Positions 1-8,908 of a stretch of DNA of 64,000 bases are shown here, piece by piece. Under the pieces are notes generated by a model. The model saw nothing but the letters and a program-made list of their open reading frames with translations, did not search any database and was not told the DNA's origin. Numbering within the stretch: position 1 is the first letter of the stretch; each line of letters begins with the position of its first letter. The stretch comes from Streptomyces alboflavus (lineage in GTDB: Bacteria > Actinomycetota > Actinomycetes > Streptomycetales > Streptomycetaceae). Both the position numbers and the translations under genes were made by a program. The stretch is from contig NZ_JNXT01000014.1 in the NCBI RefSeq assembly GCF_000716675.1, positions 1 to 64,000 of the forward strand, given 5' to 3'.

Positions 1-18
1 TCCCCAAGGAGCCCGCCC

Positions 19-1455
19 ATGACCACCACCAGGCCCCGCCCCACCGCTCCCGGCGCCCCACCCCACGAGACGCACCAGACCCAACACCCGCACACCGCCG
101 ACCATCCGCACCCTTCGCGCACCCCCGCCCCCTCGTTCTCCCACCCCTCCGCGCGCGCCGCCGTCGTCGCGACCGCGCACGCCCTCGCCGCCCGTGGACT
201 CGTGCACGGACGCACCGGCAACGTGTCGCTGCGTACCGCCGACGGCCGCGTCCTCATCACGCCGACCGGCGTCGACCTCGGGGCCGTGGCGCCCGATGAC
301 CTGTCCGTCATCGACGCCGACGGCGGCCACGTCGAGGGACCGTCGCCGTCCAAGGAAGCGTTCCTGCACGCGGCGGTGTTGCGGGCGCGGCCGGACGCGC
401 GGGCCGTCGTGCACACCCACTCGCCGTACGCCGTCGCCGTGTCGTGCCTCGAAGGGCTCGACGCCGACGACGCGCTGCCGCCGCTCACCGCCTACTACGC
501 GATGCGCGTCGGACGGCTCCCGCTGCTCCCGTACTTCGCGCCGGGCGACGTGCGGCTCGCGGGCCCGGCCGAGGAGAAGGCCCGTACCCACGCGGCGCTG
601 CTGCTGCGGCACCACGGCCCGGTGGTGGCGGCGCCCGGGCTCGACGCGGCGCTGGAGGCCGTCGAGGAGCTGGAGCAGACGGCACGGGTCTTCCTGCTGG
701 TGCGCGGCACGGACCACGCCCGGCTGACCGAGGAGCAGCGCGCGGCCCTCGCCCCTCGACTCCCGCGTCCCGTGGCGCTGTTCAGCGCGCTCGCGATCAA
801 GAAGGCGCTGGACGACACCGTCCTGGAGGCGTTCGCCGGTACCACCGGCATCGAGGTCGAGGGCGTGTACGAGCCCACGAACGTCCTCCTCGATCAGATC
901 GCGGGCGGCGCGCGGCCCGACGTCATGGTCGGGGTGACGGGCGGCCTGGAGAGACTGGCCGCGTCGGGGGTGCTCGACCAGGCCTCGCTGCGTCCGCTCG
1001 CGCGCGTCGGCATCGGGGTGGCCGTGCCGCCGGGCGCGCCCGCCGTCGACGTCTCCAGCACGCAGGCGCTCGTACGGGCGTTGACGTCGGCGCGGTCGGT
1101 GGCGTACTCGCGTACCGGGGCGAGCGGTGTCGCGTTCGCGGCGCTGCTCGACCGGCTCGGCATCGCGGCCGAGGTCAACTCCCGGGCCACGGTGGTCGAC
1201 AAGGGGTTCACGGCGCTCGCGGTCACCGACGGGCGGGCGGATCTCGCCGTGCAGCAGCTGAGCGAGCTGCGGTTCGTGCCGGACGCCCGGGTCGTCGGCC
1301 CGTTGCCCGAGGAGGTCCAGCACTACACCGACCTCTCGATCGCGCTCGGCGCGCACGCGCGGCAGCGCCCCGAGGCCGCCGCGCTGCTGCGTCACCTCAC
1401 CGCCGCTCCCGCCCGCGCCGCGTACCGCGCGGCCGGACTCGAAGACGCAAGCTGA
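19..1455 (+). CDS. Class II aldolase/adducin domain fused to a ModA-like solute-binding domain
   Basis: Residues about 40-235 read as a class II aldolase/adducin domain: a GRTGNVS segment, an HTHSPYAVAVS segment with the metal-binding His pair, and an LLRHHGPVV segment carrying the further His residues. Family members are zinc sugar-phosphate aldolases, epimerases or decarboxylases. Residues about 255-470 look like a periplasmic-binding fold of the ModA/SBP_bac_11 type (segments KALDDTVLEAFAGTTGIEVE and YSRTGASGVAFAALLDRLGI). There is no signal peptide, so the binding domain should be cytosolic. AAGGAG lies 7 bases before the ATG. The stop overlaps the next start (TGATG), so it is coupled to the permease. 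The first 40 residues are Pro/His-rich and probably disordered. The substrate cannot be named; the fusion itself is the oddity. Confidence 0.8.
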   Translation: MTTTRPRPTAPGAPPHETHQTQHPHTADHPHPSRTPAPSFSHPSARAAVVATAHALAARGLVHGRTGNVSLRTADGRVLITPTGVDLGAVAPDDLSVIDADGGHVEGPSPSKEAFLHAAVLRARPDARAVVHTHSPYAVAVSCLEGLDADDALPPLTAYYAMRVGRLPLLPYFAPGDVRLAGPAEEKARTHAALLLRHHGPVVAAPGLDAALEAVEELEQTARVFLLVRGTDHARLTEEQRAALAPRLPRPVALFSALAIKKALDDTVLEAFAGTTGIEVEGVYEPTNVLLDQIAGGARPDVMVGVTGGLERLAASGVLDQASLRPLARVGIGVAVPPGAPAVDVSSTQALVRALTSARSVAYSRTGASGVAFAALLDRLGIAAEVNSRATVVDKGFTALAVTDGRADLAVQQLSELRFVPDARVVGPLPEEVQHYTDLSIALGAHARQRPEAAALLRHLTAAPARAAYRAAGLEDAS

Positions 1456-2804
1456 TGAACGCGATCCTCGCCCTGGTGGCGTTCATCGGCGTCATCGTCG
1501 TCTGGAACGTGGGCTTCCGGCGGAACATCGGTGAGGCGATGGTGCTCGGGTTCCTCGCGAGCGCGGCGTTCGGCGGCGCCGACGCGCCGCGCGTGGCCTG
1601 GGAGAGCCTCCTGGAGGGCCTGAAGTCGGAGATCACGTTCGCGGCCCTCGCGTTCGTCTTCGTCAGCGAACTCCTCACGCGGACCGGCCTCGTGCACCGG
1701 ATGATCGACATCCTCAGCTCGCTGCTCGGCCGCCGCAAGGGCGGTTCCGCGTATGCGGCGACGGTGGCCTCCGGTCTGTTCGGCGCCGTCGCACACAACG
1801 GCGCGGCGATCGTCGCCACCGTCGGCTCGCTGGCCATCCCGTGGATGAAGCGGTCGCGGGCCAGCGGCGAGACGGCCGCCCTCGTGCTGTCCGGCAACGC
1901 GGGCGTCGGCGCGACCTTCCCGTTCAGCGGCGCGTTCTTCGTGCTCCTCGCCGCCCCGACCGTCGTACCCGTCCTGTCGTCGCACGACGTCGTCGCCACG
2001 CTGTTCGTCACCGGGGCGTGGATGGTCGCGATGCGGCTCGTCGTCGCGTACACGATCGTGCGCCGGCGCGGCGTGGGCACGATGGCCGCGGCGGACATCC
2101 GGCCGCTGCGGCAGTCGTTCGGCGCGGGCTGGACGTCCCTGCTCGTCCTCGCCGCCGTCGCCGTCCCGGTCCTCCTCACGACGGGGCCCGGCAGCGACTG
2201 GGCGACGGACCGCCTCGGCGGGCTCGACGCGACGGACGCGGTGCCGCTGCTGATGTGGCTGCCGGTGGTGATGCTGGTCGCCGGGCTGCTGGTGGAGCGG
2301 CGCGCGCTGCCGCACGGCGGGGCCGACTGGTGGCGGACGCTCGGCGAGATCGGCCCGAAGCTGGGTCTCGTGGGCGTGACGATGGTGTCCGCGTTCGCCG
2401 CCTCCGAGGTCCTCGCCCGACTCGGCCTCGGCGATCAACTGGCCCCGTACCTCGAGGACCTGCAGGACGTCCCGCCCCTGGTCGCGGCGCTCGTGGTGGG
2501 CCTGGTCCTCGTCATCGTCGCGGGCCCCCTCAACACCACGTCCACCCTCGCGGCCGTCGGCCCCGTCGCCTTCGCCGCGCTCACCGCCGCCGGCATCCCG
2601 GCCCACGTGGCCTTCGCGTCGGTCATCGTGTGGGCCTCGTCCGAGGGCTGCTCACCCCCCGGGGCCGCGCCCCTGTACGTGGCCGCGGGCATCGCCGACA
2701 TCAACCCGGCCCGCATCTTCCTGCCCGTCGCCCTCTACTACCTGGTGCCGACCTACCTGTTCGGCGTCCTGATGGCGGTGGGCGTGCTGTGGATCCCGGG
2801 CTGA
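1455..2804 (+). CDS. TRAP-type (DctM-like) large permease
   Basis: A 449-residue polytopic membrane protein of the ion-transporter superfamily. An N-terminal helix pair is followed by a segment rich in small residues (FVFVSELLTRTGLVHRMIDI, then a FGAVAHNGAAIVATVGSLAIP loop), and the C-terminal half carries a matching re-entrant region with SSEGCSPPGAAPLYVA. These two regions resemble the paired substrate-binding loops of TRAP large permeases, which move organic acids with sodium. The start overlaps the stop of the aldolase fusion, so the two are translated together. No classical DctP receptor or four-helix DctQ gene is nearby; the ModA-like domain upstream and the two-helix protein downstream are the only candidates for those roles. 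Exact transporter subfamily is less certain than the general fold. Confidence 0.75.
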   Translation: MNAILALVAFIGVIVVWNVGFRRNIGEAMVLGFLASAAFGGADAPRVAWESLLEGLKSEITFAALAFVFVSELLTRTGLVHRMIDILSSLLGRRKGGSAYAATVASGLFGAVAHNGAAIVATVGSLAIPWMKRSRASGETAALVLSGNAGVGATFPFSGAFFVLLAAPTVVPVLSSHDVVATLFVTGAWMVAMRLVVAYTIVRRRGVGTMAAADIRPLRQSFGAGWTSLLVLAAVAVPVLLTTGPGSDWATDRLGGLDATDAVPLLMWLPVVMLVAGLLVERRALPHGGADWWRTLGEIGPKLGLVGVTMVSAFAASEVLARLGLGDQLAPYLEDLQDVPPLVAALVVGLVLVIVAGPLNTTSTLAAVGPVAFAALTAAGIPAHVAFASVIVWASSEGCSPPGAAPLYVAAGIADINPARIFLPVALYYLVPTYLFGVLMAVGVLWIPG

Positions 2805-2837
2805 CCGCTCGCTCGTCAAGAGAGAAGGAGAGCCATC

Positions 2838-3140
2838 ATGCACAACGTCGTGCACAGCTTCCTGCGCGTCTTCCTGCTCGGCGCGACCCGCGTCCTGCTC
2901 ATCGCCTTCCTGCTCGGCGGCTGCGCCGTCGTCGCGGGTCAGATCGTGGCCCTCGCGGCGGGCGACCCGGACCTGATGACGCTGTTCGGCACCGACGTCA
3001 CCGAGGCGGTGTGCGTCATCGCGGGCGCCGCGGGCGCCTGTTCGTTCCTGCTCCTGTACGTACGGGAGCGGGGGCCCGCCGACGGCGCCGCGGGCGGGGA
3101 CGGCGGGGCGACGGACGAGGGGAAGAGCGTCTGGGACTGA
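2838..3140 (+). CDS. Small two-helix membrane protein, possible permease partner
   Basis: 100 residues with two predicted membrane helices (about 12-35 and 54-74) and a short acidic, glycine-rich cytosolic tail. AAGGAGA stands 7-8 bases before the ATG, and the gene follows the DctM-like permease after 33 bases with no terminator visible, so it belongs to the same transcript. Position and topology suggest a minimal accessory subunit, as TRAP large permeases need a small membrane partner; however, DctQ proteins usually have four helices and are larger. I do not recognise the family, and the role is inference from context. Confidence 0.75.
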   Translation: MHNVVHSFLRVFLLGATRVLLIAFLLGGCAVVAGQIVALAAGDPDLMTLFGTDVTEAVCVIAGAAGACSFLLLYVRERGPADGAAGGDGGATDEGKSVWD

Positions 3141-3211
3141 CCGGCGCCGCCCGTCACCTCCCGCATAGCACCCTCGGGAAGGGGCACTCGGTGCGGCGGA
3201 GGTGGAAACAC

Positions 3212-3382
3212 ATGGTTCCTTTGCTGCTGGTTCTGCTGATCGCGCTCGTGCTGTTCGGCGCGGGCTTCGCCCTGAAGTTCCTGTGGTTGGTGGCGGCCGT
3301 CATCCTCGTGGCGTGGCTGCTCGGCTTCATCGTCCGCCCGGCCAGGGTGGGCGGACGCAGGGGGCGGTGGTACCGCTGGTGA
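3212..3382 (+). CDS. 56-residue hydrophobic membrane protein
   Basis: A very small protein made almost entirely of two hydrophobic helices (residues about 2-20 and 23-42) ending in a basic tail rich in Arg and Gly (GRRGRWYRW). GGAGG lies about 9 bases before the ATG. Proteins of this size and shape, simply called hydrophobic proteins, recur in Streptomyces genomes, some near stress genes. It ends two bases before the converging HTH gene on the other strand. No function is known to me. Confidence 0.7.
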   Translation: MVPLLLVLLIALVLFGAGFALKFLWLVAAVILVAWLLGFIVRPARVGGRRGRWYRW

Positions 3383-3383
3383 G

Positions 3384-4997
3384 TCACGGGGACCCGACGG
3401 TGTAGGTGTCCTTGACCTTCACCTCGGTCACCCCGCGCCCCTCGGGGAACACGGCCCGCCAGTCGCCGATGACGTGCAGCTCGTCCGTACCCATGGCGCG
3501 CACGACGGCGAGGCCTTCGCGGTGCGCCTTGTACGCCTTGGTCCAGAGGTTGGAGAACGCCTGGGAGCGGATGAGGTGCATCCAGTCGGGGCGGTACAGC
3601 TCACGGTTGTAGTTCGACTCGCCCATCGTCGAGACGAACTTCGAGTACATCGCCTTGACGTACTCCAGCGTCACCTCGTCCGCCGCGGCGATCGCCGCAT
3701 CCCGGGCGTCCTTCAGGGCGACGCGGAACTTCTCCAGGAGGTTCTCCGTCGCGCCGGACGTGAACGACTCGTGGATCTCCGGCGGGTCGCACAGGCCGTA
3801 CTTCGGGCCGGAGAGGCGCAGGAGCAGCCGGAGGGTGGGTTCGGTGACCCACAGGGGTCCCGGTTCGTCGCGGTTGCCCAGTGGATTGGGCAGGACGTCG
3901 TCGTGGTGCCAGTCGGGCGGGGTGATGAGGTGCACGCCCGCGCGGCGGTGGTCGTGGTCGAAGCCGGTGGAGTGCTCCAGCTGGCCGATCGGCAGATGGG
4001 TCTTGAGGGCGGAGAGGTAGGCGCCGTTGATGTCGAGGGCGGTCACCTCGTGGGCGCCGGGCGGCAGTTCGCCGCGCGTCCACTTGGGGCGGCCCTCCCA
4101 GATCCGGTCGGCGCCGCGCGCCGTCTGCTTGCGCAGGATGTCCGGGACCCAGGGGTGGGCGACGACGTCGTAGCGGGCGCCCTTGCGGGTCTCGTCGAGC
4201 AGCGCCATGGCGTCCGGGATCGCCCGCTTCACCAGCGCCGCCGTGGCCGCCTCCACATCACCGGAGGCCGCGGCGAGCGCCCCGGCGACGGCGTCGCCGA
4301 TCAGATCGGGCATGTCGGATGCGGCCTGCGCGCGCCGCCCCACCGGGACGACCTTCATGCCGCGGCCGGGGCTGCGGACGACACGTTGTGGGGCGGCGCC
4401 GACGGGCCGGGGTGCGGCGGCCCGGGACTGCGGCGCCGAGGCCGGGGGCTCGGCCGCGGCGGCCGGGGGCTCCGGTGCGGGGGCGGCGCACTCGGCGGGG
4501 TCCAGATGCTGCGGATAGCCCTCCACCTGATGCCGGGCGGGCTGGCCACAGAGCACACAGGGGCGAGGCTCGGCGAGTGCGTCCTGGTCGTCGTCGGCTG
4601 CGGCGTCGGCGGGCGAGGTCGGCGCCGAGGCGGCTTCCGGCACGGCCTTTTCCGGCGCCGCCGGTTCCTGTGCCGCCGGTTCCTGTGTCAGTGCCGCCGG
4701 TCCGGAGCCGGACCCGGCCGGGTCGTCCGAGGCGCCGCCCCGCTCCCCCGCCCGCCGCCCGTGCCGCTCCTCGGCCTGCTGGAGGAAGTACACGTACCGG
4801 CCGCGCAGCTCCCCGCTGGGATCGCGCCCCGCCTCCCACGCCGCGAGCGTCGACGAGCCGACCCCCATGGCACGCGCGACCTGGGCCCGCGACAGGCCGA
4901 GTCCTTCGCGCAGCAGCCGGCGCCGGTCGGCGGGGGGCAGCGGGGTGGCGTCGGGCGCGGCCGCGAGCAGCGCGTCGATCGCCTCGAATTCACTCAC
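3384..4997 (-). CDS. HTH protein with a polymerase-palm-like C-terminal domain (Tap-like layout)
   Basis: 537 residues. Residues 25-65 form an XRE-type helix-turn-helix (GLSRAQVARAMGVGSSTLAAWE). A long low-complexity Ala/Pro/Glu linker follows, with a CVLCGQPARH zinc-knuckle-like segment. The C-terminal 260 residues are folded sequence: LDINGAYLSA with Asp322 resembles motif A of family B DNA polymerases (D-x-x-S-L-Y-P-S), KAMYSKFVSTMG could stand for motif B, and MGTDELHVIGD with Asp505 could stand for motif C. The HTH-plus-palm order recalls Tap, the streptomycete telomere-associated protein, but there is no Tpg gene beside it. The start is GTG with AGGAGA 6 bases upstream. The gene is clear; the polymerase relationship is inference. 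Confidence 0.75.
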   Translation of the reverse strand: MSEFEAIDALLAAAPDATPLPPADRRRLLREGLGLSRAQVARAMGVGSSTLAAWEAGRDPSGELRGRYVYFLQQAEERHGRRAGERGGASDDPAGSGSGPAALTQEPAAQEPAAPEKAVPEAASAPTSPADAAADDDQDALAEPRPCVLCGQPARHQVEGYPQHLDPAECAAPAPEPPAAAAEPPASAPQSRAAAPRPVGAAPQRVVRSPGRGMKVVPVGRRAQAASDMPDLIGDAVAGALAAASGDVEAATAALVKRAIPDAMALLDETRKGARYDVVAHPWVPDILRKQTARGADRIWEGRPKWTRGELPPGAHEVTALDINGAYLSALKTHLPIGQLEHSTGFDHDHRRAGVHLITPPDWHHDDVLPNPLGNRDEPGPLWVTEPTLRLLLRLSGPKYGLCDPPEIHESFTSGATENLLEKFRVALKDARDAAIAAADEVTLEYVKAMYSKFVSTMGESNYNRELYRPDWMHLIRSQAFSNLWTKAYKAHREGLAVVRAMGTDELHVIGDWRAVFPEGRGVTEVKVKDTYTVGSP

Positions 4998-5096
4998 GGC
5001 GCTTCTCCTGGATGGGCGGACCTTCGGCTGGACGGACGGAGCCGTCAGCAGCCAGTATCCAATGTCCGTGGCGGACCACGGGCTGCCCCGGCCCGC

Positions 5097-6221
5097 TCAG
5101 TCCGTCTTCCTCCGGTCGAACCACACCGTGGCGAACGTCGGCACGAGCCCGGCCCAGAACAGCACCGTCGGCACGGCCCGGTCGGTCCAGGGCACTTGGG
5201 TGATGACGAGGGTGCAGAGCATGGCCCAGGCCGCCTGGGCGACCACGACACGGGCCCAGCGGCCGCGCCGGAGCAGCGACTGGACGTTGAGCTGGACGCC
5301 GGTGCGCCTGCGGCGGTAGCGCAGCAGGGCGCCGACGGCCCAGATCGCGCTCATCGGGACGAGGAACCACAGCCGCTGGCCGAGTTCGACGGGCAGTTCC
5401 CGCTGGGTCTCGCCCTCGACGGCGAACAGGTCGATCATCGCGGCGCCGAGGCCGAGGCACAGCAGCGCGAGCCAGCGCACGCCGCGCAGCATGCGGTACG
5501 TGGCGTGGTCGAGGCCACGCCGCAGCTCCTCGGATTCCGGCGCGACGGCGAGCCCGGCGGCGTACAGGTCGGCGGCCTCCACGGCCTTCACGCCGGGGGT
5601 GCCGGCGGCCTTGCGGGTCTGCCGCTCCAGGGCCCCCGGGTGGTTGGGGTCGAGCCGCAGGATGGCGAGGTCGAGCTGGTCGGCGGCGGTGCCGTTGCCT
5701 GAGATCGACGCGATCTTGTACGCGACCTCGTAGCCGTAGACCTCATCGGGCGCGAGGCGCAGCGCCTCCTTGACGTGCTCTTCGGCGAGGCGCGCCGATA
5801 TGTCCATGTCCTCGCGCGAGACCTGGCCACCGCTTGCCTGGCCCCGGCTGACGATGTTGGTGATGAACACGGCGTCGGCGAGGAGCGCGTGGCCGAGCCA
5901 GTACTCCGGGGCGATGCGGACCACTTCGCGCAGGACCTGCTCGACCTCGGGCATCCGGCCGCCACCGACCCGGCGCAGCGCGTAGGACCGCATGAGGAGC
6001 CCGCCCACGTCCTCCGGGTCGAGCTTCAGGGCCTCGTCGGCCGCCGCGAGCGCCTCGTCGGGACGGCCCGCGTCGAGGTGGCAGCGGGAGAGCTTGGCCC
6101 AGGCGCGGACGTCGGCCGGGTCCTCGGCGATGCGCTGGGCGAGCAGGGCGCTCGCCTCGTCGTACCGCTCCAGGTCGATGAGGGCGTCGGCCCGCTCCAC
6201 GGCGGGGTGGATCGTGGTCAC
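5097..6221 (-). CDS. TPR protein with C-terminal membrane helices
   Basis: 374 residues. The N-terminal two thirds are tetratricopeptide-like helix pairs (for example a repeat ending GRPDEALAAADEALKLDPED), a scaffold for protein contacts. Four hydrophobic segments follow (roughly residues 255-365), each separated by basic loops, so the TPR part should sit on the cytosolic face of the membrane. The start is a GTG that overlaps the stop of the AAA+ ATPase gene by four bases (GTGA), the reason for choosing it over the longer frame. The tight coupling implies the two proteins act together, the TPR protein perhaps anchoring the ATPase to the membrane. The substrate is unknown. Confidence 0.85.
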   Translation of the reverse strand: MTTIHPAVERADALIDLERYDEASALLAQRIAEDPADVRAWAKLSRCHLDAGRPDEALAAADEALKLDPEDVGGLLMRSYALRRVGGGRMPEVEQVLREVVRIAPEYWLGHALLADAVFITNIVSRGQASGGQVSREDMDISARLAEEHVKEALRLAPDEVYGYEVAYKIASISGNGTAADQLDLAILRLDPNHPGALERQTRKAAGTPGVKAVEAADLYAAGLAVAPESEELRRGLDHATYRMLRGVRWLALLCLGLGAAMIDLFAVEGETQRELPVELGQRLWFLVPMSAIWAVGALLRYRRRRTGVQLNVQSLLRRGRWARVVVAQAAWAMLCTLVITQVPWTDRAVPTVLFWAGLVPTFATVWFDRRKTD

Positions 6222-7504
6222 AGCTTCCGCTTCTTCTTGAGGTGGGCCACCAGGTCGTCGTACATGCCGCCGTCGTTGGCGTACATCGCCACGTTCCGTG
6301 CCGAGGCGAACCACGGCTCGGTGGAGGGCACGACCTGCCGTGCGGCGGCGAGCAGGTCCTTCATGCCGATGAGGCGCACGGTGCCGGTGCGCGCCGAGTC
6401 CAGGAGCGCGCTCTCGGCCGCGGCCTCGCACAGGTGGGCCAGGTCGGCGCCGGACAGGCCGTCGGTGGCCTTGACGAGCTTGCCCAGGTCGACGTTCTCG
6501 ATGGGCCGTTCCCGCAGGTGGTAGCGGAGGATCGCCTCGCGGGCCGGGCCGTCGGGCGGCAGGACGAGCAGGGTGCGGTCGAGGCGGCCGGGTCGGCGCA
6601 GCGCGATGTCCACGTCCCAGGGCACATTGGTGGCGGCGAGGACGAACACGCCCTCGTTGGCGCCCGCGTCGACGCCGTCCAGCTCGGTCAGGAGCTGGTT
6701 GACGGTGTTGCGCATGCCGCTGCTCTGGCTGCGGCTGCGCTTGCCGCCGAGCGCGTCCAGCTCGTCGAGGAAGACCACGCACGGGGCCTGGCGGCGGGCC
6801 GTCCGGAAGATCTCGTGCATGTTGCGCTCGGAGTTGCCGATCCACATGTCAAGCACGTCGTTGACCGACACCGACAGGAACGCGGCACCGAGTTCACCGG
6901 CGACGGCCCGCGCGATGAAGGTCTTGCCGCAGCCGGGCGGCCCGTACAGGAGCAGCCCGCCGCGCAGGCTCTTGCCGTACACGCGCCGCAGTTCAGGGTT
7001 GCGCAGCGGCGCCAGGAACGCGGCCTCCAGGCGCTCCTTGACCTCCTGCATGCCGCCGACGTCGGCGAGCCGGACCGTGCCGGGCCGCTCCACGTCCCAC
7101 GCGTCGGCGTCCCCGGCGTCCCCGCTCCCGTCGGCGGTGAGCGGAGCCTCGACGAACCGGGGCGGGAGCACGTCACCGACCTGGTCCTGGGCGGCCTTCC
7201 AGTCGAAGCCCGGGCGGGCGGGGGCGGGCGCCTGGGCGGGCGGGGTCTGATGGATCCGCGGGGCGGGCGAGGCCTCCGGGTCGGGAGTCACCTGCCCGCC
7301 CACCCCCATCGCCCGCGCCATCAGCAGCCGGGCCTCCGCGTCCCCGGGGGCGTGCTGCAGCGCGACGGCCGCCTCGGCGACCGCGGCGTCGCCGTGCCCC
7401 GCGTCCAGGAGCAGCGCGGCCAGGTGCAGCCGCAGGGGGACGTCGTCGGGCGCCGCGGCGACGGCTGTCCGCAGGCTCTGTATCAGGGGGGATTCCACCG
7501 GCAT
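6218..7504 (-). CDS. AAA+ ATPase with N-terminal TPR region
   Basis: 428 residues. Residues 1-75 form TPR-like helices, followed by a Pro/Ala linker. The AAA+ module has Walker A GPPGCGKT (Lys194), Walker B VVFLDELDA, a sensor-1 LAATN and an arginine-finger segment RRPGRLDR, then the small helical lid with GLSGADLAHLCEAAAESAL. It matches the FtsH/Cdc48/p97 classic clade, which unfolds or remodels proteins using ATP, but has no protease domain and no membrane helix. The C-terminus ends in a basic KKKRKL run that overlaps the start of the TPR/membrane gene. No strong ribosome site is seen before the ATG. Likely a remodelling ATPase recruited to the membrane by its coupled partner. Confidence 0.88.
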   Translation of the reverse strand: MPVESPLIQSLRTAVAAAPDDVPLRLHLAALLLDAGHGDAAVAEAAVALQHAPGDAEARLLMARAMGVGGQVTPDPEASPAPRIHQTPPAQAPAPARPGFDWKAAQDQVGDVLPPRFVEAPLTADGSGDAGDADAWDVERPGTVRLADVGGMQEVKERLEAAFLAPLRNPELRRVYGKSLRGGLLLYGPPGCGKTFIARAVAGELGAAFLSVSVNDVLDMWIGNSERNMHEIFRTARRQAPCVVFLDELDALGGKRSRSQSSGMRNTVNQLLTELDGVDAGANEGVFVLAATNVPWDVDIALRRPGRLDRTLLVLPPDGPAREAILRYHLRERPIENVDLGKLVKATDGLSGADLAHLCEAAAESALLDSARTGTVRLIGMKDLLAAARQVVPSTEPWFASARNVAMYANDGGMYDDLVAHLKKKRKL

Positions 7505-7576
7505 GGCGCCAACTCTACGAAGCCGCCGCCGGTGTCCGGGCCGCGCCCCCGTGCGGACGGGGCCCGGGGCTGCTCC

Positions 7577-8788
7577 CTACCGAGGGGCCACGGCACGTGT
7601 GTGCGCGGCCCGTGCGACCTTCGGGCCGAGCCAGCGCTTGAGCCGGCGCAGGGCCGTCAGCCGTCCCACGGCCTTGTCGAGGCCGTAGTAGAGCTGCGGC
7701 GGGATGTGCGGCAGGAGCGGTGAGTGCCGCTGTCCGAGCAGGGCGAACATGCGGTGCGGCGGCAGCGCGAGATAGCGGGGCAGGTTCTCGTACCACTGGG
7801 CGCTGTAGCGGGCGGCGCTCTGGACCGGCAGGAGAGCGGACTTGCGCTCCTGCTCGTACGCGGCGAGGGCGCCCGGCAGGTCCGGGTGCGCGCGCAGGGC
7901 GTCGGCGAGCGCGATGGCGTCCTCCAGGGCGAGGGTCGTACCGGCGCCGATGGAGTAGTGCGTGGTGTGGGCGGCGTCGCCGAGCAGGACGACGTTGTCG
8001 CGGTACCAGCGCTGGTTGGTGAGGGTGCGGAAGGTCAGCCACTGGGGGCGGCCGTCGGTGGCGGAGCGGCCGATGAGGCGGTGGCCGTCGAGGAGGTCGG
8101 CGAAGAGCCCTTCGAGGAGCGCGAGTCCGTCGGCCTCGTCCGCGCGGTCGAGCCCGAGCCCTGACCAGGTCTCGGGGGCGCACTCGACGACGCAGGTGCT
8201 GCCTTCGGCGCCGTACCCGTAGGCGTAGCACCAGACCCAGCCGTGCTCGGTCTCCACGAAGGCGAAGTGGAAGGCGTCGAAGACCTTGGTGGTGCCGAGC
8301 CAGGTGTAGTGGTTACGCCCGGCCCTGACCTCGGTGCCGAAGTGGTCGGCGGCGTCGGTCCGCAGGGCGCTGTGCAGCCCGTCGCCCGCGACGACGAGAT
8401 CGGCGTCGGCCGGCAGCGCGCCGACCTCCATCTCGTGCGCGAACTCGATCCGCACACCGAGGGCCCTGGCCCGCTCGGTCAGGATCCGGAGCAGCCGGTG
8501 CCGCCCGATCCCGAAACCCTCGTCCCCGTGATGGCGGGTCGTCAGCTCCCGCACGTGGGCCACCCCGTCGTGCCACCGCACGGAGTGCTCCTCGACGGCA
8601 CGCGCGGACTCCGGATCGTGCGCGTGCAGCTTGTCGAGCAGCCCCCGCCAGTACGTGACCCCCCACCCGTAGGTCGAGCCCTCCGGGTTGCGCTCGTACA
8701 CGGTGATCTCGGTGGACGGATCCTGACGCTTCAGCAGGACGGAGAGATACAGACCCGCGGGCCCGCCTCCGACGCAGACGACCTTCAC
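7577..8788 (-). CDS. FAD-dependent aromatic-ring monooxygenase
   Basis: 403 residues from a GTG start that puts the dinucleotide-binding motif VGGGPAGLY at residues 6-14, the usual distance. The second FAD motif GDAAHTTHYSIGAG is near residue 295. The sequence after the first motif (ITVYERNPEGSTYGWGVTYW) is typical of the flavoprotein hydroxylases that act on CoA-linked aromatics such as salicylyl-CoA or anthraniloyl-CoA, so an NAD(P)H-using hydroxylase of an aromatic ring is likely. The frame stays open for 31 codons upstream, but those residues do not look like protein of this family. No CoA ligase or dioxygenase is next to it, so the substrate is open. Confidence 0.85.
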   Translation of the reverse strand: MKVVCVGGGPAGLYLSVLLKRQDPSTEITVYERNPEGSTYGWGVTYWRGLLDKLHAHDPESARAVEEHSVRWHDGVAHVRELTTRHHGDEGFGIGRHRLLRILTERARALGVRIEFAHEMEVGALPADADLVVAGDGLHSALRTDAADHFGTEVRAGRNHYTWLGTTKVFDAFHFAFVETEHGWVWCYAYGYGAEGSTCVVECAPETWSGLGLDRADEADGLALLEGLFADLLDGHRLIGRSATDGRPQWLTFRTLTNQRWYRDNVVLLGDAAHTTHYSIGAGTTLALEDAIALADALRAHPDLPGALAAYEQERKSALLPVQSAARYSAQWYENLPRYLALPPHRMFALLGQRHSPLLPHIPPQLYYGLDKAVGRLTALRRLKRWLGPKVARAAHTRAVAPR

Positions 8789-8908
8789 GCACACCTCTAT
8801 ACGTTGCTCATGATTGCCGAATCGCAACGGAGAGTAGCACCAAAAGTCAGAGATCCTACTAAATGCCGGAATTGACGCCATCGCGCCCCCGAAGCCCAGC
8901 CCACCGCC

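Noticed and set aside
444..1454. Upstream extension of the permease frame
   Set aside because: The frame is open to position 444 but the residues are Arg/Ala-rich antisense-like sequence; the hydrophobic permease begins at the ATG that overlaps the aldolase stop.
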